Below, in pieces: positions 46,801-54,581 of a stretch of 64,000 nucleotides of DNA. Under the pieces are notes generated by a model. It saw only the letters and a program-made list of their open reading frames with translations, did not search any database and was not told the origin of the DNA. Made by a program: the position numbers and the translations under genes. Position 1 is the stretch's first letter, and every line of letters begins with the position of its first letter. The stretch spans positions 62,001 through 126,000 of the forward strand of contig NZ_QTTA01000010.1 of the NCBI RefSeq assembly GCF_003730275.1, written 5' to 3'. The DNA comes from Brevundimonas halotolerans (GTDB taxonomy: Bacteria > Pseudomonadota > Alphaproteobacteria > Caulobacterales > Caulobacteraceae).

Positions 46801-47020
46801 GCTGTGGCAGGGCGCGGGGGCGGGCAGCCGCCAGACCATCGGCGTGGTGATCTTCGCCGGGGCGATGTTTGCGACTCTGCTGACGCTGTTCGTGGTGCCG
46901 GTGATCTATGGCGTTCTGGCGCGCTTCACGCGGTCGCCGGAATATACGGCCCGCAAGATCGAGGAATGGGAAGCGCAGGAAGTCGCAGCCAATGACGCCA
47001 TGCCCAAGGCCGCGGAATAG
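43850..47020 (+). CDS. RND efflux transporter permease (HAE1 family)
   Basis: 1056 residues with the twofold RND repeat: TM1 VRRPVFAAVAAIVLCVIGAA, then large periplasmic loops. TM4 carries the proton-relay aspartates in GLVVDDAIVVTENIQRR, and a second half has IGVAAKNGILIVEFANQL. Such pumps export drugs, dyes or lipids; the substrate is unknown. No outer-membrane factor follows, so it probably shares a TolC-like partner. Confidence 0.95.
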   Translation: MMLSDIAVRRPVFAAVAAIVLCVIGAAAFFFVPVRELPDVDPPIVSVTTSYTGASAEVIENRITEPVEQQIAGIQGVERITSSSRDGRSNVRIEFSLDTDLDVAANDVRDRVSRVTGQLPDQADPPRVSKSDADSQPIMIVFLRSSEMDRLELTDYAERSLTERFATLPGVAEVRIYGEQRYAMRVWLDADALAARGLTVSDVESALTSQNIELPAGTLESTDKDYTIRVARNYATASDFANLPILNGGSASGSGISGAVAGGYVTRLGDIARIEEAPEDDRRLFRGNGLDQIGLAITRQSQANDLAISEGVRAMIEQVSPTLPEGAELVIGSDNSVFTSHAIDEVWITVGIALGLVALVNFIFLGTLRAALIPSIIAPICLLCIFIVLAAFGFSLNLLTLLAMVLAIGLVVDDAIVVTENIQRRLDHGEPPLVAAERGTRQVFFAVVATTIVLLSVFAPLLFLPGYVGRLFVELAAAIAGAVAFSAFLALTLSPMLASKLLRPASGSGFVARKVDAGMDRLKTSYQHSLNAMLGVRKALIATIAVVVFVALGAVGMFMTLPSELVPPEDRGSIFIRVQGPEGAGYDYTRDIMMGIEPILASYAQTGEVESYFISAPGWGGGNNGGNASLSLTDWGDRERSADEIAQDLNRQLRSQPGAQVNAFARSGLSRGGGGNSVEMVMTGPEYGSMFQWVQPIMAAALANPNLSRPRLDYEPNSPRLLVNVDPEQAANLGVSSQEIGRTLQTMFGSRRATTYIKGGQEYDVILQTERADRAAVSDLETLYVGTRAGGVVPLSSVVETQTSGDTPDRRRLDRQRAISLSVDLNPGYTVGDAIAFFEAEVAKQPPGVATIQWGGAARDQQESGGAVVAAFGLALLLVFLVLAAQFESWITPAVIMLTVPLAAAGGLFGLVMIGSSLNIYSQIGLIILIGVAAKNGILIVEFANQLRDQGRSVREAIIEASALRLRPIIMTSIATAFGALPLMLWQGAGAGSRQTIGVVIFAGAMFATLLTLFVVPVIYGVLARFTRSPEYTARKIEEWEAQEVAANDAMPKAAE

Positions 47021-47023
47021 AGC

Positions 47024-47509
47024 CTAGCGCGGCGAGGTCTCGATCTTGAGCCAGGCGATCAGGTCGCGGCGATCCTGATCGTCGGGCACGCCGGCGAAGC
47101 TCATCTTGTTGCCCGGCAGGAAGGTGCGAGGATTGGCCAGCCACTGGTCCAGCTGTTCGCCGTCCCAGGTGAAGTCGGCCGCCAGCAGGGCCTTGGAATA
47201 GTTATAGCCCTCGTGCCGTCCGGCCGCGCGACCGAACACGCCGTAAAGGTTGGGGCCGGTCATGTTGGGGCCGCCCGGAGTGACTGTGTGACAGGCGCGG
47301 CAGCGGGCGAAGGCGCGCCGGCCATTCTCGTAATCCGCGTCGTTGTAGGGCGTGGGCAGGGCCGCGATGGCGACGCCGATCTGTTCCGGCGTGAGGGGCG
47401 CGGGCGGCGGCGCTTTCGGTGTGGCCGTGCCCGACGACTCGCCACAGGCGGCGACGGCGAGGGCCAAGAGGGCGAGGGTGGCGATGCGGACAGTCGGGGA
47501 GGGTGTCAT
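47024..47509 (-). CDS. Cytochrome c family lipoprotein
   Basis: 161 residues from ATG 47509; ATG 47521 is an alternative. The signal peptide has lipobox LAVAAC. The haem site is CRACH in FARCRACHTVTPGGPNMTGP, and the axial Met is in FLPGNKMSFAGV. It is a class I, mono-haem c-type cytochrome tethered to a membrane and should carry electrons in respiration. It is divergent from feoA. Confidence 0.9.
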   Translation of the reverse strand: MTPSPTVRIATLALLALAVAACGESSGTATPKAPPPAPLTPEQIGVAIAALPTPYNDADYENGRRAFARCRACHTVTPGGPNMTGPNLYGVFGRAAGRHEGYNYSKALLAADFTWDGEQLDQWLANPRTFLPGNKMSFAGVPDDQDRRDLIAWLKIETSPR

Positions 47510-47587
47510 CGGGAGCTCCATGTTCCGTCCGGCATAGGTCGAGCGGTGGAAATCGACAAGCGGACTGGACGACGCGGGGCAGCACCT

Positions 47588-47600
47588 GATAATCACTGTC
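47588..47600. promoter_or_regulatory. Candidate Fur box between cytochrome c and feoA
   Basis: GATAATCACTGTC matches the palindromic 13-base Fur core GATAATCATTATC at 11 positions. It lies 78 bases before the feoA ATG and a similar distance from the divergent cytochrome gene. Iron-repressed control of feoAB would be expected. Confidence 0.5.
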
Positions 47601-47677
47601 AACTGGAAGGCGCGCCGAACGCGGACGGTTGTGACCCCCGATTCCCCGCCCGACCCGCGACGGCAGTTCGTAGTCCC

Positions 47678-47956
47678 ATGACCGAGATCATCACGCTGAG
47701 CCGGGCCCGCAGGGGCCAGGGAGGCCGGATTCACGCCGTCGAGGCGATCGAGGCCAATCCCGCCGATGCGCTGGAGCTGGAACGCCGCCTGCTGGAATTC
47801 GGTCTGGTCGAGGGCGCGCGGGTGCAGATGATCCACGAGGGGCCGGTCGGTCGTGATCCGGTCGTGCTGGACGTCGAGGGCATGCGGATCGCCCTGCGCC
47901 GGCATGAGGTGCGCGGCCTGAGCCTGGCATTGACCGGGACGGACGCAGCAGAATGA
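47678..47956 (+). CDS. feoA: Ferrous iron transport protein A
   Basis: 92 residues from ATG 47678. A small SH3-like protein (LEFGLVEGARVQMIHEGPVG, RDPVVLDVEGMRIALRRHEV) typical of FeoA, which binds FeoB. The feoB ATG overlaps its stop by 4 bases. Confidence 0.9.
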   Translation: MTEIITLSRARRGQGGRIHAVEAIEANPADALELERRLLEFGLVEGARVQMIHEGPVGRDPVVLDVEGMRIALRRHEVRGLSLALTGTDAAE

Positions 47957-49812
47957 GCGATACGGCAATCACGGTTGCCCTGGTCGGAAATCCGAACAGC
48001 GGCAAGACGGCCCTGTTCAACGCCCTGACGGGCAGTCGGCAAAAGGTCGCCAACTATGCCGGGGTGACGGTCGAGCGGAAGGCCGGCGCCATCAAGGCCC
48101 CAGACGGCACACCGATGACGGTGCTGGACCTGCCGGGGACCTATTCCCTGCGGGCGCGCAGCCCCGATGAGGTGATCACCCGCGATGTGGTGCTGGGCCG
48201 ACGGCCCGAGGATGTGCCCGATGTGCTGGTGGTGGTGGCCGATGCCACCAATCTGCGTCTGGTGCTGAGGCTGGCGCTGGAGATCAAGGCGGTCGGGCTG
48301 CCGGCCGTCATGGCGCTGAACATGTATGACATCGCCGAGCGTCAGGGCCTGCGGATCGATCTGGAGGGTCTGTCGAAGGCTATCGGCATGCCGGTCGTGA
48401 CCACGGTGGCGACGCGCAAGCGCGGGCTGGAGCAGTTGCTGACTATCGTGCAGGGCGTGCTGGCGTCGACAGCGGCCCGGCCCTCGACCTGGCACGAGCC
48501 GGATGTCGGAGATATCCGCGCGGCCCACCGCGAGGCCAGTCGCATTCTGTCGGCGCATGTAAAGCCGCCTGAGCGCCCCGATACCCTGACCGGCAAGATC
48601 GACAGCGTGCTGCTGCATCCGGTCGCGGGGCTGCTGATCCTGCTGACCCTGCTGTTCGTCATGTTCCAGGCGGTGTTCAGCTGGGCCGCGCCCGGCATGG
48701 ACGCCATCGACCTGGGGCTGGGCGCGCTGGGCGGCTGGGTGGCGGGGATCATGCCCGACGGCCTGTTGCAGAGCCTAATCGTCGACGGGCTGATCTCCGG
48801 GGTCGGCAGTGTGCTGGTGTTCCTGCCGCAGATTCTGGTGCTGTTCCTGTTCATCCTGCTGCTGGAAGACTTTGGCTATATGGCGCGGGCTGCCTTTCTG
48901 ATGGACCGCATCATGGGCGGCGCAGGGCTGCACGGACGGGCCTTTATTCCGCTGCTGTCCAGCTTTGCCTGTGCCATTCCCGGCGTCATGTCGGCGCGGG
49001 TGATCGACTCCAAGCGGGACCGGCTGACGACCATTATGGTGGCGCCGCTGATGACCTGTTCGGCGCGCATTCCGGTCTACACCCTGATCATCGCCGCCTT
49101 CATTCCGCGCGAGACGGTGTGGGGCTGGGTCGAGCTGCAGGGGCTGGTGATGTTCGGCCTCTATGCCGCCGGGATTCTCAGCGCGCTGGTGGTATCATTC
49201 GTGATCCGCAAGATCTTCTGGAGGGGGGCGTTCGAGCCCTTCATGATGGAGTTGCCAGCCTACAAGATGCCCGATCCGGGCAGTGTGGCGCTGAACCTGT
49301 GGCAGCGGGCGCGGATCTTCCTGGAGCGGGCGGGGCGGATCATCCTGCCGCTGATGGTGGTGGTGTGGGCGCTGTCGACCTTCCCCGGACCGCCGCCGGG
49401 GGCGACGGGTGCCGCCATCGACTACAGCTTTGCCGGGATGATCGGGCGGGCGCTGGAGCCGATCTTCGCGCCGATCGGCTTCAACTGGCAGATGGTGGTG
49501 GCGCTGGTGCCGGGCATGGCGGCGCGCGAGGTGGCGGTGGCGGCGCTGGGCACCGTCTATGCCGTGGCCGACGCCGAGAGCGCGGTCGGCACCCTGGCCG
49601 GGGTGTTGTCGCTGCAGTGGTCGCTGGCGACGGGTCTGGCCTTCCTGGCCTGGTATGTGTTTGCGCCGCAGTGCGTAGCGACGCTGGGCGTGGTCAAGCG
49701 CGAGACCAACTCCTGGATGTGGATGTGGGTCATGGTGGTCTATATGTTCGCCCTGGCCTATCTCGCGGCCTTTGTGGTCTATCGGCTGGCGGTCGCGTTC
49801 GGCCTCGGCTGA
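47953..49812 (+). CDS. feoB: Ferrous iron transporter FeoB
   Basis: 619 residues, at the short end for FeoB. The N-terminal G-domain has GNPNSGKTALFNALTG, DLPGTYSLRARSPDE and NMYD. Multiple membrane helices follow, with the gate motifs in LSSFACAIPGVMSARVI and MVVALVPGMAAREVAVAALG. It imports Fe(II). An A24 peptidase gene starts 12 bases downstream. Confidence 0.95.
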   Translation: MSDTAITVALVGNPNSGKTALFNALTGSRQKVANYAGVTVERKAGAIKAPDGTPMTVLDLPGTYSLRARSPDEVITRDVVLGRRPEDVPDVLVVVADATNLRLVLRLALEIKAVGLPAVMALNMYDIAERQGLRIDLEGLSKAIGMPVVTTVATRKRGLEQLLTIVQGVLASTAARPSTWHEPDVGDIRAAHREASRILSAHVKPPERPDTLTGKIDSVLLHPVAGLLILLTLLFVMFQAVFSWAAPGMDAIDLGLGALGGWVAGIMPDGLLQSLIVDGLISGVGSVLVFLPQILVLFLFILLLEDFGYMARAAFLMDRIMGGAGLHGRAFIPLLSSFACAIPGVMSARVIDSKRDRLTTIMVAPLMTCSARIPVYTLIIAAFIPRETVWGWVELQGLVMFGLYAAGILSALVVSFVIRKIFWRGAFEPFMMELPAYKMPDPGSVALNLWQRARIFLERAGRIILPLMVVVWALSTFPGPPPGATGAAIDYSFAGMIGRALEPIFAPIGFNWQMVVALVPGMAAREVAVAALGTVYAVADAESAVGTLAGVLSLQWSLATGLAFLAWYVFAPQCVATLGVVKRETNSWMWMWVMVVYMFALAYLAAFVVYRLAVAFGLG

Positions 49813-49824
49813 GACGGAGCGGAC

Positions 49825-50484
49825 ATGCTGGCGACGGTGGGGATCGGAGCAGGGGGTCTGATCGTCGGTCTGGCGGTGTCGCGGCTGAGCCTGTGGCTGG
49901 CGGCGCTGGACGGAGAGGCCGCGCGGGCGACCAGCCTGAAGCGCGATGTGGCGCTGAGCCTGTTTGGCGGCGGCCTTGGCGTATGGGCCGCGTCGGCATC
50001 TCCGAGCCTGATGATCGCGGCGGTCAGTGCGGTTCTGGCCTGGCAGCTGCTGATGCTGGCGGTCGTGGATGGCGAGAATTTCTGGCTTCCGGATGTGCTG
50101 ACCTGGCCTTTGGTGGTGACGGGGCTGGTGGCCGCCTGGTGGTTGGAGCCCGACAGTCTGATGGCGCGCGCGATCGGGGCGGCGGCGGGGTTCGGCCTGC
50201 TGTGGGGGCTGGGCTGGCTGTATCGGCGGCTGCGAGGGCGTGATGGACTGGGCGGCGGTGATCCGTTCCTGATGGCGGGAGCCGGAGCCTGGGTCGGCTG
50301 GATGGGGCTGGCCAGCGTGATGCTGTGGGCGGGGATCGCGGGGCTGAGCCTCGTCATCGCACGACGGGTGACGGGCAAGGCGGTCAGCGGTCAGGACGCC
50401 CTGCCGTTCGGCGTGTTTCTGGCCATCGGTATCTGGCTGACGTGGCTGTACGGTCCGCTGGGCCTCGCGATCAGCGGCCGGTGA
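49825..50484 (+). CDS. A24-type prepilin peptidase, catalytic domain only
   Basis: 219 residues, six or so membrane helices. The two catalytic aspartates fit D82 (VVDGENFWLPDVLTWPL) and D146 in GLGGGDPF, the GxGD motif. It lacks the N-terminal methylase domain with cysteines found in bifunctional PilD enzymes. It would cleave leaders of type IV-like prepilins, though no pilin genes are near; co-transcription with feoB is likely. Its end overlaps the TetR gene by 14 bases. Confidence 0.8.
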   Translation: MLATVGIGAGGLIVGLAVSRLSLWLAALDGEAARATSLKRDVALSLFGGGLGVWAASASPSLMIAAVSAVLAWQLLMLAVVDGENFWLPDVLTWPLVVTGLVAAWWLEPDSLMARAIGAAAGFGLLWGLGWLYRRLRGRDGLGGGDPFLMAGAGAWVGWMGLASVMLWAGIAGLSLVIARRVTGKAVSGQDALPFGVFLAIGIWLTWLYGPLGLAISGR

Positions 50485-51097
50485 TCAGGCGGACGAGGAT
50501 ATGGGCGGTCGTTTCGATGATGGCGCGGTCACTGTCGGCGCGCTTCAGCAGGTTGAAACTGGCGGCGGCGGACTCGGCGATGTTCGCGACCTCATAGGAG
50601 GCGAGGCGGGGGTCGTAGCCTTCCGGGTGAAGGCCGGCATTGGCCGCCTGGGCGATGCGCCGCTCCAGCGCCAGATGCAGTCGGCGGAGGCGGCCGATCC
50701 GGGCCTCGACAAAGGCCGGATCGCCGCGATCGGCCATCATCTGTTCGACCCGGATGATGGCGCCGTGGCGATCCCAAAGGGCGAGCATGTCGGTGATCAG
50801 GGCGCGGGCGTGGGCGAGGCCCTGACCGGCAGACCAGTCGGCCTCGACATGGTGGGCCAGTCCCTGCCAGTCGCTGGCGACCTCTTCGCAGAGGGCCAGC
50901 AGGGCTTCATCGAGAGTGTCGAAATAGGTGTAGAAGGTCGGGGCAGAAATGGCCGCCGACTGGGCGATATCGGCAATGCGGATTTCGCCCAGATGCCGGG
51001 TGGCCAACAGACCCCGCAGGGCATCGAGGATGGCCGCGCGGGTGCGGCCGCCGCGCGCGCCGATCCTGTGTCCCAGCTTGTTGACGGCGTCGGCCAT
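50471..51097 (-). CDS. TetR/AcrR-family regulator
   Basis: 208 residues. The N-terminal helix-turn-helix covers RTRAAILDALRGLLATRHLG, IRIADIAQSAAISAPTFYTY and FDTLDEALLAL, the usual TetR pattern. The C-terminal ligand domain is not recognised. It is convergent with the A24 peptidase; its targets are unknown. Confidence 0.88.
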   Translation of the reverse strand: MADAVNKLGHRIGARGGRTRAAILDALRGLLATRHLGEIRIADIAQSAAISAPTFYTYFDTLDEALLALCEEVASDWQGLAHHVEADWSAGQGLAHARALITDMLALWDRHGAIIRVEQMMADRGDPAFVEARIGRLRRLHLALERRIAQAANAGLHPEGYDPRLASYEVANIAESAAASFNLLKRADSDRAIIETTAHILVRLITGR

Positions 51098-51123
51098 GGA
51101 ACCCCGGGGGAGGGGGAGGAGAG

Positions 51124-51199
51124 TGGTGCCGGTTGCAGGAATCGAACCCGCGACCTTCGGTTTACAAAACCGCTGCTCTACCAGCTGAGCTAAACCGGC
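51124..51199 (-). tRNA. tRNA-Thr (anticodon UGU)
   Basis: Reading the minus strand, acceptor arms GCCGGTT/AACCGGC, D-arm GCTCAGCTGGTAGAGC, anticodon loop TTTGTAA with UGU at positions 34-36, and T-arm GCGGG-TTCGAAT-CCTGC fold as a full tRNA. The discriminator A and 3' CCA are encoded. The anticodon stem has a G-A at its outer pair. Confidence 0.95.
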
Positions 51200-51261
51200 G
51201 CCGGGCGGTTATGCGCAGGCCGCGCCCCCTGTGCAAGGGGGCGTGTGCACTGCGGCATGGA

Positions 51262-51705
51262 TCAGGCCGGGTCCAGTTCGGCAGCGACCCGGTCGGCGAG
51301 CGCGCGCAGGCGGTCGCTGTCGGCCATGGGGGCGTGGCCGTGGCCCTTCATCGGGCGATCCGACCAGCGCGGGATGATGTGAAAGTGCAGGTGGAAGACG
51401 GTCTGGCCCCCGGCCTCGCCGTTGAACTGCATGATGCTGATACCCTCGGGCTTCAGGGCCTTTTCCGCCGCGCGGGCGGTGCGGTGGACGGCGCGCATGA
51501 CCCGGTCGAGCGTATCGGGCTCAACCTCGAGCAGGTTGCGGGCCTGTGAGGTCTTTGAGATCACCAGCATATGGCCCTCGGACTGGGGGAAGACGTCCAT
51601 GAAGACCCGCACATGGTCGTCTTCCCAGACCGTCACCGAGGGGATGTCGCCGCGCAGGATGCGGGCGAAGATATTGTCCGGGTCATAGGGGCCGTGCAGG
51701 CTCAT
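51262..51705 (-). CDS. HIT-family protein
   Basis: 147 residues. The histidine triad is TVFHLHFHIIPRW near residue 105, with the usual N-terminal DNIFARILRGDIPS and VFMDVFPQSEGHMLVI. HIT proteins hydrolyse nucleotide-phosphate linkages; the physiological substrate is unknown. It lies just past the tRNA-Thr on the same strand. Confidence 0.92.
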   Translation of the reverse strand: MSLHGPYDPDNIFARILRGDIPSVTVWEDDHVRVFMDVFPQSEGHMLVISKTSQARNLLEVEPDTLDRVMRAVHRTARAAEKALKPEGISIMQFNGEAGGQTVFHLHFHIIPRWSDRPMKGHGHAPMADSDRLRALADRVAAELDPA

Positions 51706-51829
51706 GCGGCGCTCTCCAGTCTGAATCGGGTGAAGCCTAACATGTCAGTCGAGGCACGGGAGCCATTGACCGCCTGAGGCGCTGTGGCGGAGGGTATTGG
51801 TTGAGACCTGCAGGAGAGGAGACAGCGTC

Positions 51830-52183
51830 ATGGTACGCTTCATTGTACAGGCCCTGGTGACGATGGTCGGGCTGTGGCTCGCGGACTATCTGATCACAGG
51901 GGTCGAGTTCCTGTCGACCGGGTCGCTGATCGCGGCGGCCATCATCCTCGGGATCGTCAATGCCTTCGTGAGGCCCATTCTGGTGGTCGTGACGTTTCCC
52001 ATCACGGTGATCACGCTCGGTCTGTTCCTGCTGGTGGTGAATGCGGCGATGATCGGCCTGACGTCCATGTTCCTCGGCGGCTTCGTCGTCGACGGCCTGT
52101 GGCCCGGCATCGGTGCGGCGATTGTGACCGGCATCGTCAGCTGGATCGCGGGGGCCTTTATCCCGGACGAGGCGAAGGGTTGA
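51830..52183 (+). CDS. Holin-4-2/YvlD-type membrane protein
   Basis: 117 residues from ATG 51830, preceded by GGAGAGGAGA. Four hydrophobic helices (VQALVTMVGLWLADYLITG, SLIAAAIILGIVNAFVRPIL, ITVITLGLFLLVVNAAMIGL and a last one ending IAGAFI) match the phage-holin-4-2 superfamily; these chromosomal members are not phage genes. The Nramp-related gene starts 2 bases after the stop. Confidence 0.82.
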   Translation: MVRFIVQALVTMVGLWLADYLITGVEFLSTGSLIAAAIILGIVNAFVRPILVVVTFPITVITLGLFLLVVNAAMIGLTSMFLGGFVVDGLWPGIGAAIVTGIVSWIAGAFIPDEAKG

Positions 52184-52185
52184 GC

Positions 52186-53463
52186 GTGGCGCCGCCGCTG
52201 GTCAAGCCCCGCCTGTCGCTGGTCGGGCCGGGGATTGTTGTCGCCGCGACGGGGATTGGCGCCGGGGATCTGCTGGCGACCCTGATCGCCGGGGGACGGT
52301 TCGGCTATCTGTTGCTGTGGGCGGCGCTGCTGGGCACCCTGCTGAAGATCGCGCTGGCCGAGGGCGTCGGGCGCTGGACGCTGGCATCGGGGCGGACCCT
52401 TTTTGACGGCTGGGCAAGACTGCCGGGGCCGGGCGTCAAGGTGCCGGGCGGCGGGACGCTGAACTGGGCCGGCCTCTATTTCGGCATCTATGCGATCATC
52501 TGGGGCTTTGTGTACGGGGCCAGCGCCATGACGGCGACGGGCCTGCCGCTGACGGCGCTGTTCCCGGTGCTGGACCTCAAGACCTGGGGGATGATCACGG
52601 GCGTGATCGGTTTGATCCTCGTCTGGCTGGGCAGCTATGGACTGTTCGAGAAGATCATGACCGGGCTGGTCGCCATCATGTTCGTCACCGTCGTCGGTCT
52701 GGCGATACTGGTGACACCGGACCTGCCGCGCCTGATCACCGGGGTGTGGCCGACGCTGCCCGAGGGGTCGGGGTTCTATACGCTGGGCCTGATCGGCGGC
52801 GTGGGGGGCACGATCACCATGGCGGCCTATGGCTATTGGCTGACGGCCAAGGGCTGGAAGGGCCCCGAGTTCATGCCGGTCATGCGTTGGGACAACCGTA
52901 TCGCCTACGGCATGACGGGCGTCTTCGTGGTCGCCATGCTGATCGTCGGCGCCGAGCTGTTGCACGCGGCGGGCATTGCCCTGGCCAGCGGGGATCGGGG
53001 TCTGTTGAACCTGTCGGATGTGCTGCGCGAGCGCTTCGGCCAGCCGATCGCCATCCTGTTCCTCGTGGGCTTTCTGGCGACCACCTTCTCCAGCCTGATC
53101 GGGGTGTGGCAGGGGGTCAGTCTGATGGTCACCGACTTTGTCGCGCACGCCGCGGGCCGGGTCGGCGATCCGGCGATGACGGGGTCGAAATCACCGGCGT
53201 TTCGCGCCTATCTGCTGTGGCTGACCTTTCCGCCGATGGCCCTGTTGTTCATCGACCGGCCGTTCGGGCTGATCGTGGCCTATGGCGTGCTGGGCAGCCT
53301 GTTCATGCCGTTTCTGGCGGGGACGCTGGTGTGGCTGCTGAACGGGCGCGACCAGCCGGCGGAATGGCGCAGCGGCTGGCTGTCGAACGCCTCTCTGGTG
53401 CTGGCGGCCCTGCTGTTCGCGGTGCTGGCGGGGCAGCAGCTGTATGAGATCATCGCCGGCTGA
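52186..53463 (+). CDS. Nramp-related transporter lacking canonical metal motifs
   Basis: 425 residues from GTG 52186 (TTG 52180 is an alternative). About 11 membrane helices with the Nramp layout. TM1 reads GPGIVVAATGIGAGDLLATL: the DPGN metal motif of MntH is replaced by GAGD. The TM6 MPH motif region reads GGVGGTITMAAYGYWLTAKG, also without Met-Pro-His. It is therefore unlikely to be a standard Mn/Fe importer; substrate unknown. Confidence 0.8.
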   Translation: MAPPLVKPRLSLVGPGIVVAATGIGAGDLLATLIAGGRFGYLLLWAALLGTLLKIALAEGVGRWTLASGRTLFDGWARLPGPGVKVPGGGTLNWAGLYFGIYAIIWGFVYGASAMTATGLPLTALFPVLDLKTWGMITGVIGLILVWLGSYGLFEKIMTGLVAIMFVTVVGLAILVTPDLPRLITGVWPTLPEGSGFYTLGLIGGVGGTITMAAYGYWLTAKGWKGPEFMPVMRWDNRIAYGMTGVFVVAMLIVGAELLHAAGIALASGDRGLLNLSDVLRERFGQPIAILFLVGFLATTFSSLIGVWQGVSLMVTDFVAHAAGRVGDPAMTGSKSPAFRAYLLWLTFPPMALLFIDRPFGLIVAYGVLGSLFMPFLAGTLVWLLNGRDQPAEWRSGWLSNASLVLAALLFAVLAGQQLYEIIAG

Positions 53464-53545
53464 GGACCCGGCTGACTTGCCGTCGCGGCAGGCTTGGCCT
53501 ACCCCTGCGGCCCGCAGAATCAACGAAACGACGGACGTTTTTGAC

Positions 53546-54502
53546 ATGACCCTCGCCTTCCTTTTTCCCGGACAGGGCAGCCAGGCCGTCGGCATGGGCG
53601 GCAGTCTGGCCGGGGCCTTTGCCAGCGCGAGAGAGGTGTTCGACGAGGTCGATGAGGCGCTGGGCCAACGCCTGTCGATGCTGATGCGAGAGGGGCCCGA
53701 GGACCAGCTGACCCTGACCGAAAATGCCCAGCCGGCGCTGATGGCGGTGTCGGTGGCGGTCGCCCGGGTGCTGAAGGTCGAGTTCGGGATCGATATGTCG
53801 AAGGCAGGCTATGTCGCGGGCCATTCGCTGGGTGAATATTCGGCCCTGTGCGCGGCAGGCGCGATCAGCCTGGCGGACACGGCTCGCCTGTTGAAGCTGC
53901 GCGGTCAGGCGATGCAGCGCGCCGTGCCGGTCGGCAAGGGGGCCATGGCCTCGCTGATCGGGCCGAAGACGGATCTGGCGCTGGCCGAGGCGGCTGCGGC
54001 CGCGGGGTCTGAGGTCGGCGTCTGCGTCGTCGCCAATGACAACAATGCCGGCAATATCGTGATTTCGGGCGACAAGGCCGCGGTCGATCGCGCCATCGAA
54101 AAGGCCAAGGAACTGGGCGCGCGCGCTATCCCGCTGAACGTGTCGGCGCCGTTCCACTGTCCGCTGATGCAGTCGGCCGCCGATGAGATGGCCGACGCCT
54201 TGGCCGATGCCAAGATCGTCGCCCCGGTCGTGCCGGTGGTCGCCAATGTTACCGCGCGCCCCGAGACCGACCCCGAAGCGATCCGCCGCCTGCTGGTCGA
54301 ACAGGTCACCGGCCGGGTGCGCTGGCGTGAGTCGATGGAGTGGATGGCCACTGAGGGTGGCGTGACCCGCTTTGCCGAGATCGGCTCGGGCAAGGTGCTG
54401 ACCGGCATGGCCAAACGCATCGCCCCCGACGCCGAAAGCCTGGCGCTGAACGCCCCCGAGGATCTGGACGCGTTCGCGAAGTCAGTGACGAGTGGCGAGT
54501 GA
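53546..54502 (+). CDS. fabD: Malonyl-CoA:ACP transacylase
   Basis: 318 residues from ATG 53546. FLFPGQGSQAVGMG at the start, nucleophile Ser in AGHSLGEYSALCAAG near residue 95, and PFHCPLMQSAA with the catalytic His. It loads malonate onto ACP for fatty acid synthesis. The last codons (VTSGE) are encoded by a dispersed short repeat. First gene of the fabD-fabG-acpP-fabF set. Confidence 0.96.
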   Translation: MTLAFLFPGQGSQAVGMGGSLAGAFASAREVFDEVDEALGQRLSMLMREGPEDQLTLTENAQPALMAVSVAVARVLKVEFGIDMSKAGYVAGHSLGEYSALCAAGAISLADTARLLKLRGQAMQRAVPVGKGAMASLIGPKTDLALAEAAAAAGSEVGVCVVANDNNAGNIVISGDKAAVDRAIEKAKELGARAIPLNVSAPFHCPLMQSAADEMADALADAKIVAPVVPVVANVTARPETDPEAIRRLLVEQVTGRVRWRESMEWMATEGGVTRFAEIGSGKVLTGMAKRIAPDAESLALNAPEDLDAFAKSVTSGE

Positions 54503-54569
54503 CGAGTGGCGAGCCTTTTTGCAACGCCGCCTTGTTCCCTCGCCACACGCCACTAATCACTCGCCACTT
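54483..54569. repeat. Short-repeat inverted arrays between fabD and fabG
   Basis: Direct units agtgacgagtggcgag repeat twice at 54483-54514, and an inverted, less regular set ctcgccacacgccactaatc...actcgccactt is at 54539-54569. Together they can form a large hairpin. The units match those at 24230-24265. The left array includes the fabD stop codon. Confidence 0.65.
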
Positions 54570-54581
54570 GGAGAGATATTG

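Noticed and set aside
51133..51549. Plus-strand open frame across tRNA-Thr and the HIT gene
   Set aside because: It reads antisense through a tRNA and a clear minus-strand HIT gene.
51830..52183. Prophage remnant suggested by the holin-like gene and the transglycosylase at 36317
   Set aside because: Both families have chromosomal members, they are far apart, and no capsid, tail, integrase or lysis genes are present.
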